A stretch of 64,000 nt of DNA from Woodsholea maritima DSM 17123 (lineage in GTDB: Bacteria > Pseudomonadota > Alphaproteobacteria > Caulobacterales > Maricaulaceae): contig NZ_KB908059.1 in the NCBI RefSeq assembly GCF_000382325.1, positions 248,001 through 312,000 on the forward strand, in the 5' to 3' direction. Positions 28,439 to 37,103 of this stretch are shown piece after piece (positions within the stretch are counted from its first letter, which is position 1; each line of letters begins with the position of its first letter). Both the position numbers and the translations under genes were made by a program. Below the pieces are notes generated by a model. The model made no database searches and had not been told where the DNA came from. It saw nothing but the letters and a program-made list of their open reading frames with translations.

Positions 28439-29947
28439 ATGGCTGAGATTTCTCCGCGTTTAGAGGCCGCAAGCCTTCTCTATGAGCGTGGCCAAAGCGT
28501 TCTGTTGATAGCGCGCCGGGTGGATGATCTGGAAACCCCAGTCTCTGCCTATCTCAAGCTATCCGCCGCCTTTGAAGGGCCGTCTTTCCTGTTGGAAAGT
28601 GTGGAGGGCGGTGCCTATCGTGGGCGCTATTCGGCCATCGGGCTTAATCCTGATGTGATTTGGCGCTGCATCGACGGCAAAGCCGACATCGCCGAGGCCG
28701 AAGGTTTGGAAACGCCTAGCGATTTCAAGCCCGCGCATGAAGCCCCCCTCGTCTCGCTGCAAGCCTTGCTCGATCGCTCCGCGATGGATATGCCGCGCGA
28801 TCTCGCCCCGATGGCGGCAGGCCTCTTTGGCTATCTGGGCTATGACATGATCCGCCAGGTGGAACGCCTGCCGGTCATCGCTGCGCCTGATCCTTTGGGG
28901 GTGCCCGAAGCGATCCAAGTGCGCCCGCGCGCCATGGTCATCTTTGATGCCCTGACCCAGGAAATCTTGATCACTGCGCCCATGCATCCCAAGGCTGGTG
29001 TCGATGCCGAAACCGCCTACCGTGATGCCAGCGCCCAGATTGAAGCCGTTCTGGCCGCGCTTGATGAGCCCGGTCCGCGTCGGACCAAGCCCAGCGCCGC
29101 GCCTGAAATCCATCAGGCCCCCCATTCCAACACCACGGTGATGGACTATCACGCCCATGTCGAAACCGCGCGCACCTATATTCGCGCGGGCGATATTTTC
29201 CAGGTCGTACCCAGCCAGCGCTTCCGCGCGCCCTTAGAGGCCTCACCCTTCGCGTTTTATCGTTCGCTACGGCGCACCAATCCTTCGCCCTTCTTGTATT
29301 TCTTTGATTTTGGCGATTTCCATATCGCAGGCTCCAGCCCAGAGATTTTGGTGCGTGTTCGCGATCGGCGCATGACCGTGCGCCCCATCGCCGGGACGCG
29401 TAAACGCGGGGGGACTTTGGAAGAGGATCTGGCGCTAGAAGCCGATCTGCTCGCCGACCCTAAAGAGCGTTCAGAGCATTTGATGCTGTTGGATCTGGGG
29501 CGCAATGATGTCGGGCGCGTCGCCAAGGCGGGCACCGTCAAAGTCACCGAGCGTGAAATTATTGAGCGCTACAGCCAGGTCATGCATTTGGTCTCCAGCG
29601 TTGAAGGCGATTTGCTCGATGGCGAAACCGCCCTCACCGCCCTGTTCGCGGGCTTCCCAGCCGGAACGGTATCGGGGGCCCCCAAAGTGCGCGCCATGGA
29701 AATCATCGAAGAACTGGAACCCCATCGGCGTGGCATTTATGCCGGGGCCATTGGCTATTTCAGTGCTGGCGGCGGGCTCGACACCTGTATCGCGCTGCGC
29801 ACCGCGGTGATCAAAGACGGCTATATGCATGTCCAGGCGGGCGGCGGGGTCGTGCTTGATTCCGATCCTGAATTCGAACGCCAGGAAACCATCAATAAGG
29901 CGTCTGCCTTGTTCCGGGCCGCAGAAGACACCTGGCGGTTTACTTAA
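28439..29947 (+). CDS. trpE: Anthranilate synthase component I
   Basis: A 502-residue enzyme converting chorismate to anthranilate with ammonia from TrpG. The tryptophan feedback-site motif is visible as SFLLESVEGGAYRGRYS, and the catalytic core as SSPEILVRVRDRRMTVRPIAG, RNDVGRVAKAGTV and FPAGTVSGAPKVRAMEIIEE. The C-terminal GGGVVLDSDPEFERQE is complete. The trp genes are split: trpE is followed by a repeat region and a convergent gene before trpG. Confidence 0.98.
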   Translation: MAEISPRLEAASLLYERGQSVLLIARRVDDLETPVSAYLKLSAAFEGPSFLLESVEGGAYRGRYSAIGLNPDVIWRCIDGKADIAEAEGLETPSDFKPAHEAPLVSLQALLDRSAMDMPRDLAPMAAGLFGYLGYDMIRQVERLPVIAAPDPLGVPEAIQVRPRAMVIFDALTQEILITAPMHPKAGVDAETAYRDASAQIEAVLAALDEPGPRRTKPSAAPEIHQAPHSNTTVMDYHAHVETARTYIRAGDIFQVVPSQRFRAPLEASPFAFYRSLRRTNPSPFLYFFDFGDFHIAGSSPEILVRVRDRRMTVRPIAGTRKRGGTLEEDLALEADLLADPKERSEHLMLLDLGRNDVGRVAKAGTVKVTEREIIERYSQVMHLVSSVEGDLLDGETALTALFAGFPAGTVSGAPKVRAMEIIEELEPHRRGIYAGAIGYFSAGGGLDTCIALRTAVIKDGYMHVQAGGGVVLDSDPEFERQETINKASALFRAAEDTWRFT

Positions 29948-30182
29948 GATCTGTCACCCCGGACTTGATGGGGGGCCCATGCCGGTCGGGTTGAGCTGAG
30001 TTCTGATCTATCAGAATGTGAAGCAAGTTCACGGCATGGATGCCAGATCAAGTCTGGCATGACAATAAATAAACTGTCATCGAATACACTGTCATCCCGG
30101 TCTTGAGCCGGGATCTATAGACCTAAATGGGAAATTCAAGAGATCCCGAATGTGCGCTGACGCTTGTCCGGGATGACAGATC
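29948..30182. repeat. Intergenic palindromic repeat element
   Basis: This 316-base gap between trpE and the deacetylase gene holds several inverted repeats and no gene. CTGTCATCCCGG (30089-30100) is mirrored by CCGGGATGACAG (30168-30179), with a related CTGTCACCCCGG at 29951-29962. TGCCAGA and TCTGGCA face each other at 30041-30059, and TTCTGAT and ATCAGAA at 30001-30016. This resembles the dispersed 'GTCATCCCGG' repeats of alphaproteobacterial intergenic DNA. It may also terminate both convergent genes. Bases 30183-30263 show nothing further. Confidence 0.7.
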
Positions 30183-30263
30183 TGAACGGGCATTACTTCT
30201 CTGAAGGGACGTGACTTCCATCTTGGACGTCAGTGCCAAGGCGCAGCATCAAGCCGCGCATCC

Positions 30264-31478
30264 CTAAGTGCCCTGATTGGCGACCGGCGGATTGAACAGG
30301 CGCGAAATCGGCACCAGATCCACACCTTCGCGTGCGGCCTGACCACGAATATCAAACAGCGCATTCAAGGTTTCAGGATGGGGATGGCCAATGGCGATCG
30401 CATAGCCTTGACGCTTGGCGAGCGCGATGGCTTCACGCACCTGCGCACGCACGGCCTCTGGGCTCGGGTCATGATCGAGGAAGACATCGCGGCTGAGGGT
30501 TTCAAACCCCATTCCGCGCGCGACATCCCCGGCCACACTGTCAGAACTGGTCACCGAATCGATGAAGTAAAGATCGCGGCCCGCTAAAGGCTCAAAGACG
30601 GGGCGCAGCACAGCTGGATTTTGTGTGACCAAGCTGCCCATATGATTATTAAACCCGATTGCGCCCGGCACACGGCTAAACGCCCATTCGACCCGGCGGG
30701 TAATCTCCTCATCGGGAAGATCAATCATAATTGCGTTCGGGCCAGGATCATCCAGACCTTCAGGCTGCATCGGCAGATGGACAAAGGTCTCAAAACCGCG
30801 CGCCTGGGCCTGCTGGGCCAGATTGGGCGCATTATCCGGATATGGCAGGATAGACAGCGTCACTGCCGGATCCAGCGCCAGCGCATCGCGTGATCCAGCA
30901 TTATCAATGCCCAAATCATCAATAATAATCGCCAGGCGAGGTCGCTGCGCAGATGGGCTGGCCGTCAAGACCGGGCGCGCTTCTGGTACGGCTTCACGCT
31001 CGACTGATACCACCGGCAGGTCAGGCTCAGCGCCCCCTAAAGGTTCGTCATCTTGCAAAGCAGCGTCCTGTGAAACAGCAACGTCTGACAAGGCATTTTG
31101 AAGAACGGGCGGATCAATCGGCACCACTTCAGCCACACGCACGCTTTGCGCTTCACCCAGGCTGGGCACCAGGGGATCGATCTGCGGGCTAACTTGGCGC
31201 GCAGGGCTTGGTTCGGGCAGATCTTCGGTGGCGCTCAGATAAGCCTCGCGCACACGGGTCTGCATCTCGGCTTGCCAGATCGGGGGATTGGCCGAACGAC
31301 GCTCATATTCAGGAATGGGCGCGCTTGCCACCTCAATAGGGCGTTCACGGCTGACTTGCCGGCCGAAATAGGTCTCCTCATCGTTCGAGAGGATACCTGC
31401 CCCGACGAGCATCAAAAGACCAGCGGCCACAGACGCCCCAATTTGTGGGGCTATTGAGGAATATTTTATCCCGGACAT
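30264..31478 (-). CDS. YibQ-type divergent polysaccharide deacetylase
   Basis: A 404-residue inner-membrane-anchored protein: one hydrophobic segment near residues 14-32, a low-complexity Pro/Ser/Val/Glu linker (about 40-165) and a DUF610/YibQ catalytic-fold domain (about 170-400). Markers are RLAIIIDDLGIDN, ILPYPDNAPNLAQQA, FVHLPMQPEG, GFNNHMGSLVT and AIAIGHPHPETLNAL. The IIDDLG and NNHMG strands hold the metal-binding Asp and His of this family. The substrate is unknown, perhaps a cell-wall glycan. I chose ATG 31478 over the GTG at 31484. It lies on the opposite strand between trpE and trpG. Confidence 0.85.
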   Translation of the reverse strand: MSGIKYSSIAPQIGASVAAGLLMLVGAGILSNDEETYFGRQVSRERPIEVASAPIPEYERRSANPPIWQAEMQTRVREAYLSATEDLPEPSPARQVSPQIDPLVPSLGEAQSVRVAEVVPIDPPVLQNALSDVAVSQDAALQDDEPLGGAEPDLPVVSVEREAVPEARPVLTASPSAQRPRLAIIIDDLGIDNAGSRDALALDPAVTLSILPYPDNAPNLAQQAQARGFETFVHLPMQPEGLDDPGPNAIMIDLPDEEITRRVEWAFSRVPGAIGFNNHMGSLVTQNPAVLRPVFEPLAGRDLYFIDSVTSSDSVAGDVARGMGFETLSRDVFLDHDPSPEAVRAQVREAIALAKRQGYAIAIGHPHPETLNALFDIRGQAAREGVDLVPISRLFNPPVANQGT

Positions 31479-31602
31479 AATCACTGCGTAACGTGAGTCG
31501 GATCGGTTGGCCTCACGCTTTCGCTGATTTAAGAAGACTATTCACAAATTTTGCCGCGCCGCCTGATGGATATCCTGATGCGCGCCTTGGGGGATTTCTG
31601 CC

Positions 31603-32190
31603 ATGATTTTGGTCATTGATAATTATGACAGCTTCACCTTCAACCTGGTTCATTACATTCAGGAATTAGGCGGGCAAACCCACGTCATTCGCAATGATGC
31701 GATGAGTGCAGACGAGGCCCTGGCCCTGAAGCCTGAAGCCATCGTGCTGTCACCCGGGCCCTGCGATCCCGATAAGGCCGGTATCTGCCTGGAAGTGATC
31801 GACAAAGCCCCGGCGGATCTGCCGATCCTGGGCGTTTGTCTGGGCCATCAAGCCATGGGGCAAGCCTATGGCGGTAAGGTTGTGGGGGCCATGGATATCA
31901 TGCATGGCAAAACCAGCCAGATCACCCATGATGGCACAGGGGTTTTTGCCAATATCCCCTCGCCCTATACCGCGACGCGTTATCATTCTTTGTCTGTGGA
32001 TCTGCCTGAAAATAGCCCCCTTATCGTCAATGCCCGCACCGAAGATGGCGAGATTATGGGCTTTCATCATAAAGATCGCCCGCTTCATGGCGTGCAATTC
32101 CATCCTGAATCCATCGCCACGGAATATGGCCATGATCTGATCGCCAACTTCCTGCGTCTGGCCGGATTAAAGGCGGAGCGTGCGGCATGA
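31603..32190 (+). CDS. trpG: Anthranilate synthase component II (glutamine amidotransferase)
   Basis: A 195-residue class-I amidotransferase. It opens MILVIDNYDSFTFNLVHYIQ, has the nucleophile in GVCLGHQAMG and the His-Glu in QFHPESIATEYGHDL, and passes ammonia to TrpE. Its ATG follows a weak GGGG region. The last four bases overlap the start of trpD (ATGA), which is typical of coupled translation. Confidence 0.97.
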   Translation: MILVIDNYDSFTFNLVHYIQELGGQTHVIRNDAMSADEALALKPEAIVLSPGPCDPDKAGICLEVIDKAPADLPILGVCLGHQAMGQAYGGKVVGAMDIMHGKTSQITHDGTGVFANIPSPYTATRYHSLSVDLPENSPLIVNARTEDGEIMGFHHKDRPLHGVQFHPESIATEYGHDLIANFLRLAGLKAERAA

Positions 32191-33224
32191 GCGGGGCGTT
32201 AAGCGCGGCGCTGAAAAGCCTCAGCCTGGGCCGCATCCCGACAGAATCTGATCTGATCGCCGCCTTCGATGCCCTGATGGAGGGTCAAGCCCACCCGGCC
32301 GAAATCGGGGCCTTCTTGATGGGGCTCTCTGTCCTGGGCGAAACCCCAGAAGCCCTCGTCATCGGGGCCAAGGCCATGCGCGCACGGATGAACGCCGTCA
32401 AAGCCCCCGAGGGCGCGGTGGATACCTGCGGCACGGGCGGGGATGCCCATGGCACGTATAATATCTCTACGGCGGCAGCTTTGGTCGCGGCCGGGGCCGG
32501 GGCCGTCGTCGCCAAGCATGGCAATAAAGCCGCCTCCTCTAAATCGGGCTCGGCTGAAGTGCTCTCAGAGCTGGGCATCAATATTTTCGCCACTCAGCCA
32601 ACCGTGGAACAGGCCCTGATCGAGGCGCGGGTCGGCTTTCTGTTTGCACCGGCTCATCACAGCGCTGTGCGCCATGTCGGGGAAGCGCGCAAGGCCATGG
32701 GCGTGCGCACGATTTTCAACCTTCTGGGCCCCCTCTCCAATCCGGCTCATGCGCCCTTTCAATTGCTCGGGGTGTTTGATCGGCGCTGGCTGGTGCCAAT
32801 GGCCGAAGCGCTTCGCGCGCTAGGCAGTCAGCGCGCCTGGATTGTGCATGGCGAAGATGGCCTGGATGAGCTGTCCACCACCGGGCCCAGCCTGATTTGT
32901 GAACTTCACCCCGATGGACGCATTGAAGAACGCGTCTTGATGCCGGAAAGCCTGGGCCTTGTGCGCGCGCACATGAACGATCTCAAAGGCGGCACCCCGC
33001 AAGACAATGCCGTGGCGCTAAAAGCGCTGCTGCGCGGTGAGACCGGGGCCTATCGCGATATCGTGCTGTTAAATGCCGCCGCGGCTCTGGTCGTGTCAGG
33101 TCATTGCGAAGATCTACATGAAGGCCTGGTGCTCGCCACGCGCTCCATTGATGAAGGCCGCGCGCAAAATGCCCTCAATACCCTGGTGCGCCTGACCCAG
33201 GCCGACACCCGTCACAGCTTATAA
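32187..33224 (+). CDS. trpD: Anthranilate phosphoribosyltransferase
   Basis: A 345-residue enzyme joining anthranilate and PRPP. Markers are VDTCGTGGDAHGTYNISTAA (PRPP loop), KHGNKAASSKSGSAEVLSEL and ARKAMGVRTIFNLLGPLSNP. Family length is normal. It overlaps trpG and is followed 12 bases later by trpC. Confidence 0.97.
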   Translation: MSGALSAALKSLSLGRIPTESDLIAAFDALMEGQAHPAEIGAFLMGLSVLGETPEALVIGAKAMRARMNAVKAPEGAVDTCGTGGDAHGTYNISTAAALVAAGAGAVVAKHGNKAASSKSGSAEVLSELGINIFATQPTVEQALIEARVGFLFAPAHHSAVRHVGEARKAMGVRTIFNLLGPLSNPAHAPFQLLGVFDRRWLVPMAEALRALGSQRAWIVHGEDGLDELSTTGPSLICELHPDGRIEERVLMPESLGLVRAHMNDLKGGTPQDNAVALKALLRGETGAYRDIVLLNAAAALVVSGHCEDLHEGLVLATRSIDEGRAQNALNTLVRLTQADTRHSL

Positions 33225-33236
33225 AATAGGTGCGCC

Positions 33237-34028
33237 ATGAGCGATATTTTACAGAAAATTGAAAGCTATAAGCGCGCTGAAGTCGCTGCCCGCGAGGCGC
33301 AAAAGCCCTATAAGGACATCGCCCAGGCCGCTGAGGCCATGGCGGCCCCGCGCGGTTTTATTGAGCGCCTGAAACATGACGCCCAAACCAAAGGCCTAGG
33401 CCTGATCGCGGAGATCAAAAAGGCCAGCCCCTCAAAAGGCCTTATCCGTGAAGACTTCAATCCGCCTGTCCTCGCTGTGGCCTATGCCAAGGGGGGCGCG
33501 AGCTGTCTGTCCGTGCTTACCGATACGCCCAGCTTCCAAGGCACCGACAGCTTTCTCGTGGCCGCGCGCGCGCAGGTGGACCTGCCGGTCTTGCGCAAAG
33601 ACTTCATGTTCACCCGCTATCAAATCGCCGAATCGCGCGCGCTGGGCGCAGATTGCGTGCTGATCATCCTCGCCGCGCTCAGTGATACAGATGCGCGCGC
33701 CTTGATGGAGGAAGCCGCGCTTTGGGGCATGGATGTTCTGGTTGAGGTCCATGATGAAGACGAAATGCGCCGCGCCATGGATCTGCCCCCGGCACTTACT
33801 GGGGTAAACAACCGTAATTTAAGAACATTTGAAACATCGCTGGAAACCTTTGAAAATCTCGCGCCGATGGTTAATAATAACAGTCTTCTGATTGCAGAAA
33901 GCGGAATTTTCACCCCAGACGATGCCCGGCGTATGAAACAGGCCGGGGCCAGCGGGCTTCTGGTCGGTGAAAGCTTGATGCGTCAGGAGGATGTAGCCGC
34001 AGCGACCCGCACCCTTCTCAGCCTGTGA
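33237..34028 (+). CDS. trpC: Indole-3-glycerol phosphate synthase
   Basis: A 263-residue TIM-barrel enzyme closing the indole ring. Seen are GLIAEIKKASPSKGLIRED with the substrate lysines, SCLSVLTDTPSFQGTDSFL, LPVLRKDFMFTRYQI with the catalytic Lys, LVEVHDEDEM, and ALTGVNNRNLRTFET. It is monofunctional, not fused to TrpF. AGGTG lies ahead of the ATG. In many relatives moaC and moeA follow before lexA; here lexA comes directly. Confidence 0.97.
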   Translation: MSDILQKIESYKRAEVAAREAQKPYKDIAQAAEAMAAPRGFIERLKHDAQTKGLGLIAEIKKASPSKGLIREDFNPPVLAVAYAKGGASCLSVLTDTPSFQGTDSFLVAARAQVDLPVLRKDFMFTRYQIAESRALGADCVLIILAALSDTDARALMEEAALWGMDVLVEVHDEDEMRRAMDLPPALTGVNNRNLRTFETSLETFENLAPMVNNNSLLIAESGIFTPDDARRMKQAGASGLLVGESLMRQEDVAAATRTLLSL

Positions 34029-34073
34029 TCCAGACCGACTGGAACAAAATGAGACTTTTCTCGCTCCGGTAAC

Positions 34074-34102
34074 TTGACCTTAATACAGAACAGGCATAGA
34101 AC
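34074..34102 (+). promoter_or_regulatory. lexA promoter with overlapping SOS box
   Basis: GAAC-AGGCATA-GAAC (34088-34102) is an exact match to the alphaproteobacterial LexA box, a direct repeat GAAC-N7-GAAC. A likely -35, TTGACC (34074-34079), and a -10, TAGAAC (34097-34102), are 17 bases apart, so LexA would cover the -10. The lexA ATG follows 41 bases later. This indicates autorepression. Confidence 0.75.
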
Positions 34103-34143
34103 AAATATCAACTTTCTGGTTTTGTTCTTGATGCGAGGCCCCA

Positions 34144-34854
34144 ATGCTCACGCGTAAGCAGCATGAACTGTTACTCTTCATCCATCGCCGGATCAGTGAA
34201 TCCGGGATATCTCCGTCCTTCGATGAGATGAAAGAGGCCCTCAATCTCGCCTCAAAATCTGGCGTTCACCGCTTGGTCACGGCGTTGGAGGAGCGCGGCT
34301 TTATTCGCCGTCTCGCCCATCGCGCCCGCGCACTGGAGGTCTTGAAGCTGCCAGAAAACCAAGGCGCGCAAACCCAAGGGGCAGCGCCGGCTTCCTCCGC
34401 CGCCAGCGGTAATGTCGTGCAAGGGGCCTTTGCCCGCACGCCAGATCCTCAAGGCCGAGCGGCGTCCGAAGACTATGATGTGCCGCTCTTGGGCCGCATT
34501 GCCGCCGGGGTGCCGATCGAAGCCATTCAGCACGAAACCGATCGCCTCACCGTTCCTGCCAGCATGATCCGCGGCGGAGATCACTTCGCCCTGGAAGTTC
34601 ATGGCGATTCGATGATCGAGGCCGGTATTCTCGATGGCGATCTGGTGATCATCAAGCGCGGCGACGATGCCATCAATGGTGATATCGTTGTGGCGCTCGT
34701 GGATGAGGAAGAAGCGACCTTGAAGCGGATCCGTAAAAAAGGCGGCACCATTGCGCTCGAGGCGGCCAACCCCGCCTATGAAACCCGGATTTTCGGCCCC
34801 GACCGTGTGCGCGTTCAAGGTAAGCTCGTCGGACTTCTGCGCCAATATCACTAG
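34144..34854 (+). CDS. lexA: SOS repressor LexA
   Basis: A 236-residue repressor-protease. The N-terminal winged helix ([20 protein letters not shown] to [16 protein letters not shown]) binds the SOS box. The hinge is long and Ala/Gly-rich. The self-cleavage site is the Ala-Gly in [13 protein letters not shown], the serine is in [15 protein letters not shown], and the lysine in [10 protein letters not shown]. It reacts to RecA filaments by self-cleavage. It carries its own SOS box and could also act at the candidate boxes at 58.67-58.76 kb. Confidence 0.97.
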   Translation: MLTRKQHELLLFIHRRISESGISPSFDEMKEALNLASKSGVHRLVTALEERGFIRRLAHRARALEVLKLPENQGAQTQGAAPASSAASGNVVQGAFARTPDPQGRAASEDYDVPLLGRIAAGVPIEAIQHETDRLTVPASMIRGGDHFALEVHGDSMIEAGILDGDLVIIKRGDDAINGDIVVALVDEEEATLKRIRKKGGTIALEAANPAYETRIFGPDRVRVQGKLVGLLRQYH

Positions 34855-34893
34855 AGGTCCGGGGCTCAAGCGGGGGGCGGCACCCAGCTCCTC

Positions 34894-37011
34894 TTAAGTC
34901 TCACGCCCCTGATAGGGTGTAGCGGGGCGCGTCCAGGGCTGGCGTGTGCGTGACCTTTCAACCGTTTCAATGCGGTAGATTTGCCCCTTATGGGTGTAAA
35001 GAAGGCTTCCTCCGGCGCGCCGACGGTCTTCATCATCCAAGATTAAGGCCTGACATCGCCGCCTGAGATAGGGTGAAACATCACCGTGAAAGATGATGAC
35101 CTGGCTCAAGGCGCAATCGGCCTCTAGGGCTTCGCCTTGATGTGTGATGGCCAGACGCAGACCATCACGCGTTTCACCGCTACAACCCACATCATCGCAG
35201 CGAAACTGCGTAAGGGCGACATCCTCCGCCTCGCCAATGCGTTGCAGGAAGACACTGCGATCAAATCGTCCGCGCCGGGTGGAACTGACCATCCAGCCCG
35301 CCTCGCCCTCGGCCACCACCAGACCCTCATCTTGAATGAAGACACTCGGCTGGGGACTGAACGCCCATAGCACAGCGCCCGTCATCACAGTGACAAGGCC
35401 TAAAGGGCGTAACAAACTGCGCCCTAACAATAAGATCACCAGGCCCAGCATCACCAGCGCGAAGACCCAACCTGGCGGGGCCGAAATCGCCTGCATGTCC
35501 CCGCCCCATCGCGCCATATGATCGGATAGCGTCACCAAGACCTCCAGCCCCCTGCCCATCAGGCCGAAACCGTAGTGGCTAAGACCAAAGGGCATCAGAC
35601 ATAGACTGATCAGGCCTACAGGCATGATAAACAAGGTAAAGATCGGCATGACCACAACATTGATGACAAAGCCCATCCCTGCGAGACGCTGAAAATGAAA
35701 CGCCGCCACCGCGCCGGTGGCTGAGCCCGCAACCAGGCTGGTTAGGGATAATCCGCCGATAAAATTACCCAGTTTGGCGAGCCAGCTTTGTGATCCTTTT
35801 TGCGATGTCCGGCGATGATCACGGATAGCTTCATAGGCCGCGACCAAGGCGGCGGTGGCGGCAAAGCTCATCTGAAAGCCCGCTTCCATAATGCTCCACG
35901 GGGTAATCAACAGCACAATCAAGGCACTGATCGCCAACGCGCGCATGGAAATCGCACGCCGATGCAGCAGCGTACCGATCAACACCACGCTGACCATGAT
36001 AAAGGCGCGTTGGGTCGATACCGACGCGCCCGACATGATCAGATAAGCGGCCCCCACGCCAAATGCGATCAAGCTGGCCGGACGGCGCGGATCATGGGCG
36101 CGCGCATAGGAATCCCAGCTACTGAGCAAACAGCGCGCCAGAAAAAAAACGCTCGCGCAGACCAAACTCATATGCAGGCCCGAGATCGCCAAAATATGGC
36201 CCAACCCGGCCCGGCGCAGGATATCGACATCTTCGGCCTCTAAGAAAGCGCGCTCTCCGGTTAAGACCGCGGCCGCAATCCCACCCTTAAGTCCCGTTTC
36301 GCGCACAATCCGCTGCGAGATGTGCCAACGCCAATTGAGCCAGGCTTGCTCCACACTTACGGCCGCGCCCTCATCAACTTCAATTTTGGCAATGGAATAG
36401 CCCCGAAAGCCAATACGCTCGAACCAAGCCGCGCGGGCCGGATCATAGCCCCCGCGCAGAACCGGGCCTTGGGGGGCAGACAGCACGGCGCGTAGGCGCA
36501 CATGATGGCCCGGCTCCAGCCCCTCCACAGAACCGCGCACTTCAATGCGCTTGGGCGGTTTTTCAAAGCCTTCAAGGCTGGCAACCCGGATGCGGATGCG
36601 ATCACGCCCGCGCAGATCTACCGCTTCAATCCAGCCCGTGACATCAACAGCGCGCGTCGATAATGTCCCGACATAATCAGGCGCTTGAGGGGTGCGCTCA
36701 AAGCTCCACACATAACCAAACAAGACGAAGGCCACGCCAAATCCCGCCATTAAAAACCCGCCATGGCGGCGGGCAAAAACAACGGAAAAGCCCAGGATGA
36801 GCGGCAAAAGTATGAAAACCAAACTCACCCACGGCGCAAAAACACTTGTCGGATAAAGGCTATAGGCTATACAACCCACACCCATGAACACGGGTAACCA
36901 TATCAACACCCTTTGATAGGATGGCTCGGCCAGGGACCAATGCGCTAGGGTCCAGCGTGTAAAGCCTTTCAAGGCATTATCTACGAGCCGACTGTTCATC
37001 ATAACCGTCAT
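34894..37011 (-). CDS. comEC: ComEC/Rec2-family competence membrane protein
   Basis: A polytopic protein of 705 residues from the chosen start. It has an N-terminal pair of membrane helices, a DUF4131-type soluble domain (about 90-220), and the Competence domain with many helices (about 225-560) including HILAISGLHMSLVCASVFF. The C-terminal soluble part (about 570-700) lacks the metallo-beta-lactamase motifs of Gram-positive ComEC and matches the short alphaproteobacterial type. The function is single-strand DNA uptake through the inner membrane in competent relatives; actual competence is unknown here. I chose the ATG at 37011, but 37002 and 36999 are possible. The 92 bases to the divergent gltX start hold both promoters. 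It converges with lexA. Confidence 0.88.
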   Translation of the reverse strand: MTVMMNSRLVDNALKGFTRWTLAHWSLAEPSYQRVLIWLPVFMGVGCIAYSLYPTSVFAPWVSLVFILLPLILGFSVVFARRHGGFLMAGFGVAFVLFGYVWSFERTPQAPDYVGTLSTRAVDVTGWIEAVDLRGRDRIRIRVASLEGFEKPPKRIEVRGSVEGLEPGHHVRLRAVLSAPQGPVLRGGYDPARAAWFERIGFRGYSIAKIEVDEGAAVSVEQAWLNWRWHISQRIVRETGLKGGIAAAVLTGERAFLEAEDVDILRRAGLGHILAISGLHMSLVCASVFFLARCLLSSWDSYARAHDPRRPASLIAFGVGAAYLIMSGASVSTQRAFIMVSVVLIGTLLHRRAISMRALAISALIVLLITPWSIMEAGFQMSFAATAALVAAYEAIRDHRRTSQKGSQSWLAKLGNFIGGLSLTSLVAGSATGAVAAFHFQRLAGMGFVINVVVMPIFTLFIMPVGLISLCLMPFGLSHYGFGLMGRGLEVLVTLSDHMARWGGDMQAISAPPGWVFALVMLGLVILLLGRSLLRPLGLVTVMTGAVLWAFSPQPSVFIQDEGLVVAEGEAGWMVSSTRRGRFDRSVFLQRIGEAEDVALTQFRCDDVGCSGETRDGLRLAITHQGEALEADCALSQVIIFHGDVSPYLRRRCQALILDDEDRRRAGGSLLYTHKGQIYRIETVERSRTRQPWTRPATPYQGRET

Positions 37012-37103
37012 TGTATGGCGTTGGGACAGAAGAGCACTATCTCTTTTATCCAATCCTATGCTATGGCTTTGTTTCCACTTCGCAGCGCAGCAAAAATTCG
37101 CAC

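Noticed and set aside
28559-29158. 199-residue minus-strand frame opposite trpE
   Set aside because: Gly/His/Arg-rich shadow of a well-conserved gene.
30089-30179. Possible CRISPR or insertion-sequence end in the trp repeat region
   Set aside because: Repeats are few, inverted and unevenly spaced, with no spacers, transposase or target duplication.
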